From Enterococcus moraviensis ATCC BAA-383 (GTDB lineage: Bacteria > Bacillota > Bacilli > Lactobacillales > Enterococcaceae): 64,000 nt of DNA. How positions within the stretch are numbered: the stretch's first letter is position 1; every line of letters begins with the position of its first letter. Below the pieces are notes generated by a model. It ran no database searches, was not told the DNA's origin, and saw only the letters and a program-made list of their open reading frames with translations. The stretch lies in assembly GCF_000407445.1 (NCBI RefSeq), contig NZ_ASWB01000003.1, positions 372,001-436,000 of the forward strand, written 5' to 3'. Shown piece by piece: positions 44,414 to 53,719 of this stretch. The position numbers and the translations under genes were made by a program.

Positions 44414-45004
44414 CTAGATTGCTTTCTTTAAAAAAGCGATTATTTTTTCTACATCTTTTTCTCCATTTGTTTCGACCCCACTTGATACATCAACCGCATA
44501 TGGGTCAAATGTTTGTTTGGCTTTTTGAACATTTTCTGGTGTTAGGCCACCAGCGATGATGATTTTCTTGTTTTTGATAGAACGGGTATCTAGTTTTTGC
44601 CAATCAAATACTTCCCCATTTCCACCAACAAACTGTTTGGGTGGCGCATCAAATAATAAAAATTCTGCTGTTGTTTCTTGAATCAGTTTTTCTTGCGTTA
44701 GTCCATCGACAGGCACCGCTCGAATAAGCGGGACTGAAAAATGATCTGCCGTTAATAGTCCATGGATCTGCACCATATCCAGCTCGGCTTGTTGAATGAT
44801 CCGCTCAACATCTGACAAACTCGGAGAAACAAAGACGCCTACTTTTTTTACTTCTTTTGGTACATTTTTTGTAATTTCTCTTGCCTTCTCAAGAGTAATT
44901 TGACGTTTGCTTTTTGCGAAAACAAAACCAAGATAATTCGCACCGTACGCTACTGCAGTGTTCACATGCTCTTCCGTTTTCAACCCACATATTTTCACTT
45001 TCAT
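44414..45004 (-). CDS. trpF: Phosphoribosylanthranilate isomerase
   Basis: The 196-aa TIM barrel starts MKVKICGLKTEEHVN (catalytic Cys in KICG) and has AGGLTPENVQKA and YAVDVSSGVETNGEKD, the phosphate-binding end typical of TrpF. It converts phosphoribosylanthranilate to CdRP. The start overlaps the trpC stop by 4 bases. Confidence 0.96.
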   Translation of the reverse strand: MKVKICGLKTEEHVNTAVAYGANYLGFVFAKSKRQITLEKAREITKNVPKEVKKVGVFVSPSLSDVERIIQQAELDMVQIHGLLTADHFSVPLIRAVPVDGLTQEKLIQETTAEFLLFDAPPKQFVGGNGEVFDWQKLDTRSIKNKKIIIAGGLTPENVQKAKQTFDPYAVDVSSGVETNGEKDVEKIIAFLKKAI

Positions 45005-45759
45005 CGTAAGACCTGCAATTCTCTAACTTTTTCTTTAGGATCATTTTCCCGCATCAAACTTTCTCCGACTAATACCGCTTCATATTTTTCTTTTACACGT
45101 TCGACTTGTTCACTTGTCGAAAAACCTGATTCGCTGATATAGACTGCCGTTGTCGTTTGTTTCTCTCCTAATTTTTGACTGACCTCCACCGATACATCGA
45201 ATGTTTTTAAATTCCGGTTATTCACACCAATCAATTGCGCCGACAAGCTTTCTGCTATTGCGAGTTCTTGTGCATCATGAACTTCGACTAAGACTTCTAA
45301 ACCTAAAACAGTTGCTTTCTTATATAGCTCTTCTAATTTTGATTTAGATAATGCTGAAACAATCAATAAAATAATCGTTGCCCCCGCATTTCTTGCTCGA
45401 ATCAATTGTTTTTCATCAATGATAAAGTCTTTACACAAAACAGGAATCGTAACCTCAGTCGTCACTTTTCGTAAATCTTCGATTGAGCCTTTGAAGAAGA
45501 CCTCATCTGTTAAGACAGAAATTGCAGTAACCCCCGCTTCTTCATATGCTTTTGCCTGTTCGATTACATTGACAGAAAGATTGAGTGCACCTTTGGATGG
45601 AGATGCACGTTTGACTTCCCCAATGATATGCATTTTTTCAGGATGATCTTTGATCTGTTGATAAAATGAGTAGGTTTTACGTAGCGATTTAACTTCCTCT
45701 AGTGCCATAGCTTGTACTTCTTTTTTCTTTTCTTGAATGATCGTTTCTAAAAAATCCAT
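45001..45759 (-). CDS. trpC: Indole-3-glycerol phosphate synthase
   Basis: The 252-aa enzyme has HIIGEVKRASPSKG (catalytic Lys and Glu region), LCKDFIIDEKQL and IGVNNRNLKTF, all canonical. It closes the indole ring of CdRP. It begins 1 base before the trpD stop region ends, with the ribosome site AAGGAGGTTGC in the trpD end. Confidence 0.96.
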   Translation of the reverse strand: MDFLETIIQEKKKEVQAMALEEVKSLRKTYSFYQQIKDHPEKMHIIGEVKRASPSKGALNLSVNVIEQAKAYEEAGVTAISVLTDEVFFKGSIEDLRKVTTEVTIPVLCKDFIIDEKQLIRARNAGATIILLIVSALSKSKLEELYKKATVLGLEVLVEVHDAQELAIAESLSAQLIGVNNRNLKTFDVSVEVSQKLGEKQTTTAVYISESGFSTSEQVERVKEKYEAVLVGESLMRENDPKEKVRELQVLR

Positions 45760-46773
45760 TTAAGCAACCTCCTTTTGGATCTTTATCAATTGTTGTAACT
45801 TATCAAAAGCTGCACCACTCGCTACACACTCTTTCGCCAATACAATCCCATCTTGGATAGTCTCTACCTTCCCGTTACTGAAAAAACCTAATCCAGCATT
45901 TAATAATACGGTATCCAAATAAGGACTTGCTTGATTTTTCAAGATAGACAATAAGGTTGCTGTATTTTCTTCAGCATTTCCTCCATGAATAGCTTCTATA
46001 GGAAGACGATTAAACCCAAACTCTTCTGGCTCGATCGTATGCATCGTGATTTTTTTTTCTTCTAGCAAGGCGAAATGGGTCGTTCCAGCCAAGGTTGCTT
46101 CATCCAAACCACCTGAACCATTCACCACGACTGCTCGTTTACGGCCTAATTCACCAAGTGTTTTTGCCGTTTCTTCCAATAGATCTCGTCGATAGGTTCC
46201 CATCAGTTGAGAGTCTAGTAAGACTGGATTTGTTAAAGGTCCAATCAAATTCAAGATTGTTGGTGTTCCAAGTTCTTTCCTAACGTTCATCACATATTTC
46301 ATTTTCGGGTGCATATGTGGTGCAAAGAGAAAAGCCAACCCCACTTCATTCAGTACTGTACTTAGTTTTTCTGATGAAAGAGCAATATCGACACCCAAAC
46401 ATTCAAAAATATCTGCGCTTCCTGATTTGCTAGAAATACTACGATTACCGTGTTTAGCTACCGTTACACCTCCTGCCGCCAAAACAAAAGCCGCCGTTGT
46501 ACTAATGTTGAAACTGCCTGATTGATCGCCACCCGTTCCACAATTATCCATAACATTCGCTTTTTGACAATCGATAGTGACCGATTTTCGCTGTATTGTC
46601 TCAGCAATTCCTGCCATTTCTTCTGCCGTTTCGCCTTTGCACTTCAACGCTGTTAAAAAGGCTGCAATTTGACTATCAGTTAATCGCCCTTCAAAAATCT
46701 GTTCTGCGACTTGTTCTGCTTCATTACGTGTTAAATGTTCCTTGTTGAAAACTTTCTCAAATAGTTCGTTCAT
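45760..46773 (-). CDS. trpD: Anthranilate phosphoribosyltransferase
   Basis: The 337-aa enzyme has the DNCGTGGDQSGSFNIST PRPP loop and the KHGNRSISSKSGSAD motif. It transfers phosphoribosyl to anthranilate. It overlaps the trpG 3' end by 17 bases. Order trpE-G-D-C-F-B-A is that of other low-GC Gram-positives. Confidence 0.96.
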   Translation of the reverse strand: MNELFEKVFNKEHLTRNEAEQVAEQIFEGRLTDSQIAAFLTALKCKGETAEEMAGIAETIQRKSVTIDCQKANVMDNCGTGGDQSGSFNISTTAAFVLAAGGVTVAKHGNRSISSKSGSADIFECLGVDIALSSEKLSTVLNEVGLAFLFAPHMHPKMKYVMNVRKELGTPTILNLIGPLTNPVLLDSQLMGTYRRDLLEETAKTLGELGRKRAVVVNGSGGLDEATLAGTTHFALLEEKKITMHTIEPEEFGFNRLPIEAIHGGNAEENTATLLSILKNQASPYLDTVLLNAGLGFFSNGKVETIQDGIVLAKECVASGAAFDKLQQLIKIQKEVA

Positions 46774-47350
46774 CTTGTTTTTCCTCCATTAGTTGGATAA
46801 AATTTTTAATGATCTTTGTACCGATCGTCGTTCCAATTGATTCTGGGTGGAACTGAACGCCAAACACTGGATAGTCTTGGTGCTCAATTGCCATGATTTC
46901 CTGATCATCTGTTGCTTTTGCGGTAACTATCCATTCTTTTGGCAAGGTTTGGTGATCAATAATCAGTGAATGATATCGCATAACCGAACTTTCCTCAGAG
47001 ATACCTTTAAACAGCCGACTGTCTTTATCAATCGTAATAATCGATTGCTTTCCATGCCGAATTTCTTTTGCTAAAATCACTTTGGCTCCAAATACTTCAC
47101 CGATTGTTTGATGGCCTAAACAAATCCCCAACAATGGCTTTGTCTGATAAAAACGTCGAATCACTTCTTTTACATAGCCAGTTTCTTTGGGCGTTCCAGG
47201 ACCTGGTGAAATAACGATTGCCTCCGCCTTGTCTGCTAGCTGAAGAACATCATCTGAATCGTTTCGCGTAATCACGACTTCTTGATTTTTTCCGATCAAT
47301 TGCGCCAAATTATAGGTAAACGAGTCATAATTATCGATCAATAAAATCAT
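46757..47350 (-). CDS. trpG: Anthranilate synthase glutamine amidotransferase component
   Basis: The 197-aa class I amidotransferase has the nucleophile motif LLGICLGHQTIGE and the His/Glu end GVQFHPESIGT. It supplies ammonia to TrpE. The stop region and next start overlap (trpD), and its own start overlaps the trpE stop by 4 bases. Since folate pabA shares this family, context decides for trpG. Confidence 0.94.
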   Translation of the reverse strand: MILLIDNYDSFTYNLAQLIGKNQEVVITRNDSDDVLQLADKAEAIVISPGPGTPKETGYVKEVIRRFYQTKPLLGICLGHQTIGEVFGAKVILAKEIRHGKQSIITIDKDSRLFKGISEESSVMRYHSLIIDHQTLPKEWIVTAKATDDQEIMAIEHQDYPVFGVQFHPESIGTTIGTKIIKNFIQLMEEKQDERTI

Positions 47351-48711
47351 TGTCCCACCTCCAACAGTGCTTTCGCTTTGTGTAGTGTTTCTTCATATTC
47401 TTTTGATGGATCAGAATCATATACGATACCAGCACCTGCTTGAACATAGGCTTTGTTTTTATGGATCACCATCGTCCTAATTGCAATTGCAAAATCAGCT
47501 TGGTCATTTTTCGACAAGTAACCCACTGCTCCAGCATAAATGTTTCGTTTTACTGGCTCGATTTCATAGATTCGTTGCATCGCTCTAATTTTAGGTGCAC
47601 CACTTACTGTTCCAGCTGGCAGTGTAGCCTTTAAAGCATCCATTGCCGTTAAGCCTTGTTTGAGTTTTCCTGTCACGACCGAAACAATATGCATGACGAA
47701 GCGATACTTCTCAACCACCATGTAAACAGGAACCTCAACGGAGCCAATTTCACTAACTTTCCCTACATCATTACGCCCTAAATCGATCAACATCAAATGT
47801 TCCGCACGCTCCTTTTCGTCATGGATCAACTCTTGTTCCAACTGCAAATCTTGTTCGACTGTTTGTCCACGTTTCCGAGTTCCAGCAATTGGGTTTGTGG
47901 TCACCACTTGTTTTTTTACACTGACAAGACTTTCAGGGGACGAACCAATCACATATGTCTCGCCAAAATCTAGAAAATATAAATAGGTTGATGGATTCGT
48001 AACTCTTAATCTGCGGTAATAGTCGAAGGGCTCTTCATCAAAATCGGCAGTTAAACGTTGTGATGGAACCATTTGGAACATGTCGCCTTTTTTGATGTAG
48101 TCTTTTATTTGGGTAACCACTTTCTCAAAACCCTCTTTAGTGAAATTACTTTGGTAGTTCAATTTTTTTAACTGGATTATTTTTTGCTCTTCTTCATTTG
48201 GCATTTGAAGTTCTTTTATTGTTTGTTCGATGGCTTCTTCTAGGTCTTTTTCTCCACGTTTAGAGTAACTATCTGATTCAACTAAACTAATCTTTTCACT
48301 CACGTGATCAAAAATAAGATAGGAATCGAATAAATAAAAATGAATGTCTGGTACATTTAATTCATCGAAAGGTTGCTCGCCTAACTGCTCATAACAAGCG
48401 ATCACATCATATCCAACATACCCGATCGCGCCGCCTTGGAATGGTAAATCAACTGGAAGGTTCTCTTGTTTCAAGACGTGTTTTTCAATTTCTTTCAATG
48501 GGTCTTTTGTCGTAATCGGTTGTCCATCGATCGTTAATTGATTACCATAACAGGTAATCTCAGAAACAGCATTCCAAGCAATGATCGAATAACGTCCTTT
48601 GCTTTTATCTCTAGGAATACTTTCTAAAAGACATTTGTTTGTTCCTTGGATTCTTAAAAAGGCCGAAATTGCTGTTAGATAATCCGCTTGAAGCTCTTTA
48701 ATCAATTGCAT
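47347..48711 (-). CDS. trpE: Anthranilate synthase component I
   Basis: The 454-aa chorismate-utilising enzyme has the LLESIPRDKSKGRYS tryptophan-feedback region near the start and the catalytic-domain motifs PIAGTRKRG, HLMLIDLGRNDVGKVS, LPAGTVSGAPKIRAM and VQAGAGIVYDSDP. First gene of the operon, 31 bp after the second T-box terminator. LLESI-type motifs indicate feedback inhibition by Trp. Confidence 0.95.
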   Translation of the reverse strand: MQLIKELQADYLTAISAFLRIQGTNKCLLESIPRDKSKGRYSIIAWNAVSEITCYGNQLTIDGQPITTKDPLKEIEKHVLKQENLPVDLPFQGGAIGYVGYDVIACYEQLGEQPFDELNVPDIHFYLFDSYLIFDHVSEKISLVESDSYSKRGEKDLEEAIEQTIKELQMPNEEEQKIIQLKKLNYQSNFTKEGFEKVVTQIKDYIKKGDMFQMVPSQRLTADFDEEPFDYYRRLRVTNPSTYLYFLDFGETYVIGSSPESLVSVKKQVVTTNPIAGTRKRGQTVEQDLQLEQELIHDEKERAEHLMLIDLGRNDVGKVSEIGSVEVPVYMVVEKYRFVMHIVSVVTGKLKQGLTAMDALKATLPAGTVSGAPKIRAMQRIYEIEPVKRNIYAGAVGYLSKNDQADFAIAIRTMVIHKNKAYVQAGAGIVYDSDPSKEYEETLHKAKALLEVGQ

Positions 48712-48741
48712 ACGATTTCCTCTTTTCTATTTTTTAAGGTA

Positions 48742-48930
48742 AAACAAAAAGCCCTCACAAAACAGACGGTCATCTGTTCTGTGAGGGCGAATAATACTAT
48801 CCACGGTACCACCTCAATGGAAAGACAATTCTTTTAAGTAACTCTGGAATCACGTTCTCCTTATCATTATTGGAGTATACGATTGAGTGATTCCTCTAAA
48901 TGTTACTTCTTTCTCTTTGTGCTTCGTAAT
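48742..48930 (-). promoter_or_regulatory. Second (proximal) T-box element before trpE, with a reduced Stem I
   Basis: The T-box itself is clear (GAGGTGGTACCGTGG at about 48791-48815) with a terminator stem GCCCTCACA...TGTGAGGGC (48751-48788) and T-run. Upstream, instead of a classical Stem I, there is a nested stem AAGTAAC/GTTACTT with GGAATCAC/GTGATTCC inside. I see no GA-rich AG-bulge and no UGG in specifier position, so how it reads tRNA-Trp is unclear. Confidence 0.8.
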
Positions 48931-48933
48931 ATA

Positions 48934-49198
48934 CAAAAAAGCCCTCAAACCACACAAAATCTGTGGTTTGAGGGCGATATATTCACGGTGCCACCTCAAG
49001 TTTGAAAGAAATTCTTTCCTCTTATCAGTCGTCTATCAACGACCTTACTCTATAACGGGAGTTCCCGAAAATGCCTACTACAGTTCAACATTTTGCTCGA
49101 AAGTCCATTCACAACCCATCCCCTACTGATTCGCAGTCCCATCAGCTCTCTGAAAAGTTCTTGTGTTGTTACTCCTCTTTCTCAAAGCTTTGTTATTG
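48934..49198 (-). promoter_or_regulatory. First (distal) T-box element, specifier UGG (Trp)
   Basis: Stem I has the AGTA motif, a CAGAGAGCTGATGG AG-bulge region and, on its 3' side, GAA-TGG-A with TGG at 49105-49107, the Trp codon. The T-box GAGGTGGCACCGTG (about 48981-49000) is followed by a terminator stem GCCCTCAAACCACA and complement (48941-48975) and six T. It lets uncharged tRNA-Trp turn on the trp operon. Confidence 0.92.
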
Positions 49199-49204
49199 AA
49201 ACTA

Positions 49205-49233
49205 ATGATAGTAGAAAATGCTAATATTGTCAA
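49205..49233 (-). promoter_or_regulatory. trp operon promoter
   Basis: TTGACA (49228-49233) and TATCAT (49205-49210) with a 17-bp spacer, directly upstream of the distal T-box and 33 bp beyond the pepT stop. Confidence 0.85.
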
Positions 49234-49266
49234 CTATTTTTTATATAAATTCAGAATTTCTACTCA

Positions 49267-50499
49267 TTACTTTGAATGAACAAGGGTTTGTTTAATGATT
49301 TCTACAATTGTTTGAGAGGCCAATTCCATCGATTCCAAGGTAATAAATTCATATTGTCCATGAAAGTTTTCGCCACCTGTGAATAAATTAGGCGTTGGAA
49401 TGCCCATAAATGAAATTTTTGACCCATCTGTGCCACCACGAAAAGGCTGGATATCTGGTTGGATTCCTATTTTTTTCATTGCTTTGACCGCAATCTCTAC
49501 GGGGGTCATATCTTTTTCGATAATTTCGCCCATGTTGTAATACTGATCTAAGAAATCGATTGTGATTCTTTTTTTATCAAATGTTTCGTTTAATTCGTTA
49601 ACGATATTAGACAGTGTTTGTTTTCTTTTTTGGAACAGTTCTTTGTCATGATCGCGAATAATATAGGTCAGTTCGGCATGATCCAATGTTCCCATAAATT
49701 TTGATAGTAAATAAAACCCTTCATGTCCGCGTGTTTTTTCAGGCACTTCCTCTTTGGATAGTTGGGCATCAATGTACTCACCAAGTTTGATGGCATTGAC
49801 CATTACACCATAAGCCGTACCTGGATGAACGCTCGTTCCTTCAATTGTGATGACTGCTTGTGCTGCGTTAAATGTTTCATATTCAAAACAACCCACTCTG
49901 CCACTATCTATAGTATAGGCAAATTTTGCTGGGAAATTCTCAGCATCAAAGCGATCGGCTCCCCGTCCGATTTCTTCATCTGGCCCAAATGCAAGACGGA
50001 CTTCACCATGTAAAATTTCAGGATGTGCAAGTAGATATTCCACTGCATCTAATATCTCAACAATCCCAGCCTTATCATCTGCTCCTAATAACGTTGTGCC
50101 ATCTGTTGTGATCAAGGTCTGACCTACGTACTCTTTTAAATTCGGAAATTCTTCTGTTTCCATGATTATTCCTAATTTTTCATTTAGCACAACATCCTGA
50201 CCATCATAATTTGGAAATACAGTTGGTTGAATGTTCTCAGCATTATAATCTGCTGTATCCAAGTGTGCAATAAAACCGATTGTTGGCACGCGCTCTTTTG
50301 TTGTCGCGGGTAAAACTGCCGTTAAAAAGCCATTTTTTTCATTGTACTGAATATCAGAAAGTCCTATTTCACCTAAATCCTTTTCAAGGATTTTAGCAAA
50401 TTCAACTTGTCCTGGTGTGGTAGGAACGTTCTGACTAGTTGCGTCAGAACGTGTATTGATTTTCGCATAACGAATAAATCGTTCTAGTAATTGACTCAT
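49267..50499 (-). CDS. pepT: Tripeptidase T
   Basis: The 410-aa M20B zinc peptidase has HLDTAD (metal and catalytic Asp), GADDKAG and GPDEEIGRGAD (catalytic Glu pair), and ends GGTDGSKISFMG and NLFTGGENFHGQYE. It releases the N-terminal residue from tripeptides in the cytoplasm. It starts 4 bases after the oppA stop, so the binding protein and the peptidase are one unit under a T-box. Confidence 0.96.
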   Translation of the reverse strand: MSQLLERFIRYAKINTRSDATSQNVPTTPGQVEFAKILEKDLGEIGLSDIQYNEKNGFLTAVLPATTKERVPTIGFIAHLDTADYNAENIQPTVFPNYDGQDVVLNEKLGIIMETEEFPNLKEYVGQTLITTDGTTLLGADDKAGIVEILDAVEYLLAHPEILHGEVRLAFGPDEEIGRGADRFDAENFPAKFAYTIDSGRVGCFEYETFNAAQAVITIEGTSVHPGTAYGVMVNAIKLGEYIDAQLSKEEVPEKTRGHEGFYLLSKFMGTLDHAELTYIIRDHDKELFQKRKQTLSNIVNELNETFDKKRITIDFLDQYYNMGEIIEKDMTPVEIAVKAMKKIGIQPDIQPFRGGTDGSKISFMGIPTPNLFTGGENFHGQYEFITLESMELASQTIVEIIKQTLVHSK

Positions 50500-50503
50500 C
50501 TCT

Positions 50504-52150
50504 CTACTCCTCTAAATAAGCTGTTCTAAGATTGAAATAATCACCATATAAGTGATAACTGATGCCTTTTATTTTTGGATTGATCAAGTAGTTTGATGCA
50601 CTTTGATACAATGGTACTTGTGCTGCATCTTGATCTAACAAGATATCCTCAGCCTTTTTGTAGTCCTCAAACTGCTTGTTTGGTGTGTTAGCATTGACTG
50701 TTCGTGCATCTGTAACTAGTTTGTCGTAGTCAGCATTTTTATATGAACCATAATTATAAGCAGACTCTCCCGCATACAAATTGAAATACGAATCTAAATC
50801 ACTACTTCCAGCAATCCAACCTGATAATGATAGTTCATAGTCTTTATCTTTACGTGTTTGTATCACATTGTTTTTAGGTTGTGCATTGATCGTGATTTCA
50901 ATGCCTTTTAAGTTTTCTTGTAATTGACTTTGAACATATTCAGAGATTTTTTTCCCATTGTCATCATCCGAAACTAAAAGAGATAGTTTGATTTTATCAC
51001 CTAATTCAGCCTTCGCTTTTTTCCATTCGGCTTGAGCTGTTTTCACATCATAAACTGAATGATCTCCGCTAAATTTCCGGAAGTCTTCAGACGTTTCTGG
51101 ATTTTTATATAATCCACTTGGAATCAGACCGTTCAGTGGTTTTGAGCCATCATTTAGCACGCTTTTTGTTAAGGCATCTTTGTCGATTGCATATGCGATT
51201 GCTTTTCGTAAATGGTTATTTGCAAGCGCTGTTCCTTCTTTCTTATTGAAATCTAAATAATTGTTCGCCACATCTGAATGCGTTACATATCCCGCATCGT
51301 CGCTGTATTGTTGAACGTATTGACCACTGATTCGAACTAAATCTAATTCATTTGATTGATATAAATTGATTCCTGTATTCTCTTCTTTGATTGTATTGAC
51401 TTTGACTTCTTCTAGTTTCACTTTATCAGCATCATAGTACTCAGGATTTTGCTTTAATGTCCAGGTATCAGATGATGCGTCCCAATCGGTTAAGATAAAT
51501 GGTCCACTGTAAATCAAATGATCGCTATCAGCCGCATATTCTTTTCCTTGTTTTTCAACGTAAGCCTGATTTTGCGGTGCCAACCAACCAATCGAAACAA
51601 CGGCTAAAAATGATGGCTGCGCTTGTTCTAATGTCACTTCAAATTCTTTGTCACTTGGTGCTGAAAGCCCGATTTCATCTACAGATTTTTCACCATTGCG
51701 AATCGCATTGCTATTTTTCACATTGTCTAATAAATAAGCGTTTGGGCCAATCGTTGCTGGCGTTACTAATTTTTTCCATGAATATAGGAAATCTTGTGCA
51801 GTGATTGGTTCACCGTTACTCCATTTGATATTGTCTTTTAGCGTAAATTTATAGCTTAAACCGTCTTCACTAATGTCAACTTTTTCCGCTAAACCTGGAA
51901 TCGGTGTGCTATCGTCGTCAAAACGGTAAAGACCTTCAAAAAGATGTTGCACGATCGTAAAGGTGTTTTTATCCATTGTTTGCGTTGTATCTAAGGTTGA
52001 AAGTGGTGTTGGTGAGCTGATTTCAATTTTTTGGCTGGCTGCGATTGTTCCGTTTTCATTCTTGGTTGTTTCTTTTTTGTCATTGCCCCCGCATGCTGTT
52101 AGTAATAATCCCGTTAATACTGCACTTACGACTAATAATTTTTTCTTCAC
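50504..52150 (-). CDS. oppA: Oligopeptide ABC transporter substrate-binding lipoprotein
   Basis: The 548-aa protein has a lipoprotein signal with lipobox LTAC (MKKKLLVVSAVLTGLLLTAC region) and an SBP_bac_5 domain (FEGLYRFDDDSTPIPGLAEK; WSNGEPITAQDFLYSWKKL). I chose the GTG at 52150 because GAAGGGGG lies 7 bases upstream and the lipoprotein signal starts there. No permease or ATPase genes are adjacent, so it must use an Opp system encoded elsewhere. It is controlled by the upstream T-box. Confidence 0.93.
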   Translation of the reverse strand: MKKKLLVVSAVLTGLLLTACGGNDKKETTKNENGTIAASQKIEISSPTPLSTLDTTQTMDKNTFTIVQHLFEGLYRFDDDSTPIPGLAEKVDISEDGLSYKFTLKDNIKWSNGEPITAQDFLYSWKKLVTPATIGPNAYLLDNVKNSNAIRNGEKSVDEIGLSAPSDKEFEVTLEQAQPSFLAVVSIGWLAPQNQAYVEKQGKEYAADSDHLIYSGPFILTDWDASSDTWTLKQNPEYYDADKVKLEEVKVNTIKEENTGINLYQSNELDLVRISGQYVQQYSDDAGYVTHSDVANNYLDFNKKEGTALANNHLRKAIAYAIDKDALTKSVLNDGSKPLNGLIPSGLYKNPETSEDFRKFSGDHSVYDVKTAQAEWKKAKAELGDKIKLSLLVSDDDNGKKISEYVQSQLQENLKGIEITINAQPKNNVIQTRKDKDYELSLSGWIAGSSDLDSYFNLYAGESAYNYGSYKNADYDKLVTDARTVNANTPNKQFEDYKKAEDILLDQDAAQVPLYQSASNYLINPKIKGISYHLYGDYFNLRTAYLEE

Positions 52151-52258
52151 TTTGTTTCCCCCTTCAGTATCTGTATACATTAAACTACTCCTACCTGTAT
52201 GTGAATGTTGAAAATAAGTTGTCCTTTACTCTGGCATAGCCACTCATGGCGATTGACA

Positions 52259-52537
52259 ACAAAAAAACTCCCGTCCTATAAAAAGGACGAGAGTTTCTAA
52301 CTTTCGCGGTACCACCTTCAATTGGTCTAATGACTATTAGACCCACTCTTTCAGTACAAACATACTGAGGCGCTATAACAGGCGCACCTGAATTGATCTC
52401 AACGTGTTCGATCAATTTGTTCAAAGGCCATTTTCATTTTCATATTCACTATCTCTTCCCACCAACAGAGACTCTCTTTAAGCTATCTGAAAAATACTTT
52501 CCTTATCTTCACATTTAATTTTAATAGATAATGTATT
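52259..52537 (-). promoter_or_regulatory. T-box element controlling oppA-pepT
   Basis: The T-box GAAGGTGGTACCGCG and a terminator stem ACTCTCGTCC / GGACGGGAGT (52267-52294) with seven T are clear, as are AGTA and the AGAGAGTCTCTG AG-bulge in Stem I. The specifier side reads TGAAAAT-GAAAATGG-CCTT. In the usual GAA-NNN register the codon is AAT (Asn, 52430-52432); one base on it is ATG (Met, 52429-52431). I cannot decide by eye. Confidence 0.9.
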
Positions 52538-52543
52538 ACGAGA

Positions 52544-52573
52544 ATTGTAGCATATAGTTAGAACAATCGTCAA
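52544..52573 (-). promoter_or_regulatory. oppA-pepT promoter
   Basis: TTGACG (52568-52573) and TACAAT (52544-52549) with an 18-bp spacer. Confidence 0.75.
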
Positions 52574-52644
52574 TATAGGTGGGTAATTTTTTTTATCCAT
52601 AGAAAAACCATAATGGTAGGCTTTCTCTCTTTATTTAAGGAATA

Positions 52645-52716
52645 AAAAAGTATCTACTCTATCCATTATTATCACATCTGATAGGATAATAACGATAAAA
52701 ATAGATACTTCTTTTA
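52645..52716 (-). terminator. Terminator of the siderophore operon
   Basis: AAGTATCTA and TAGATACTT close a long imperfect stem with AT-rich sides; T- and A-runs on both ends. It lies directly after the binding-protein stop. Confidence 0.75.
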
Positions 52717-52718
52717 AT

Positions 52719-53681
52719 TTATTTCAACGCTTTTTGCACATCTTCGATCATTAAATGTGTAGATTCTAATCCGCCACCACTTAGGTACCAAACATCTGGT
52801 TGTAGGCTAATTACTTTCCCGTTTTTGCCTGCATTCGTTTGTTTAACGAGCTCGTTATTTTCTACGTTGTCATTTGTATCATCGCCACCGATTGCTTTTG
52901 TACGGTCAACCACGAATAGGATATCTGGATTTTTTTCTAAGACATATTCATAAGAAACACTTTGTCCATGCGTAGAAGCTTCGATCGCATCATCTGCTTG
53001 TTTGAAGCCAAAAGTATCATGCACAATCCCAAAACGAGAGCCTGTTCCGTAAGCTGATAGTTGTCCTTCATTTACTAACACAACTAATGCTTTCTCATCA
53101 CTTGCTTCTGCTTTTTCTTTAACGTCTGCAATTTCTTTTTCAAGATCAGCAATTTTTGTTTTAGCTTCATCTTTTTTATCAAAGATTTCAGCTAGTGTCT
53201 CAATATTCTTTTTTGTAGAATTCCAAGTATCTTTAGCATCTACTGATAGATAAATAGTTGGGGCAATCTTGCTTAACTTATCTTGAAAATCTTGTTGGCG
53301 ACCAGAAATAATGATCATATCTGGTTTTAATTGATTGATTTTTTCTAAGTCAGGTTCTTTGATTCCGCCTGCTGATTCTACTTTTTTATAATCAGATAAA
53401 TATGCAGGTAAATTCTTTGTTGGTGCGCCAATAACGGTATCTCCAACACCTAATGCATCGATCGTATCCAATGATCCGTTATCAAAAACAACAACTTTTT
53501 TAGGATTTTTGGGTACTTCAACAGAACCATTTGAATCGTTTATTGTGATTGTTGTTGCTTCTGAACTTGATTCTTTAGAGCCAGAACCGTCCGTTGTTTT
53601 TTTGTCATTGTTAGTGCATGCACCTAAAGTAAGTAATGCAATCATTGATACTGTTGCAAAGGCTAAGAATTTCTTTTTCAT
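52719..53681 (-). CDS. Siderophore ABC transporter substrate-binding lipoprotein (FatB/YclQ type)
   Basis: The 320-aa protein has a lipobox (LTLGAC), a Ser/Lys linker and a class III periplasmic-binding fold: NPKKVVVFDNGSLDTIDALG, EKINQLKPDMIIISGRQ and a C-terminal NAGKNGKVISLQPDVWYLSG. It binds an iron-siderophore, by homology a catecholate such as petrobactin. It is the last gene of the operon, separated from the ATPase by a repeat pair. Confidence 0.9.
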   Translation of the reverse strand: MKKKFLAFATVSMIALLTLGACTNNDKKTTDGSGSKESSSEATTITINDSNGSVEVPKNPKKVVVFDNGSLDTIDALGVGDTVIGAPTKNLPAYLSDYKKVESAGGIKEPDLEKINQLKPDMIIISGRQQDFQDKLSKIAPTIYLSVDAKDTWNSTKKNIETLAEIFDKKDEAKTKIADLEKEIADVKEKAEASDEKALVVLVNEGQLSAYGTGSRFGIVHDTFGFKQADDAIEASTHGQSVSYEYVLEKNPDILFVVDRTKAIGGDDTNDNVENNELVKQTNAGKNGKVISLQPDVWYLSGGGLESTHLMIEDVQKALK

Positions 53682-53719
53682 TTTATTTCCCCCAATTTAA
53701 TTAATGTTTTTAAATTTTT

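Noticed and set aside
48742-49198. Leader stems considered as tRNA genes
   Set aside because: They contain the T-box GGTGG-ACCG and terminators with T-runs; no cloverleaf or CCA-proximal pairing is present.
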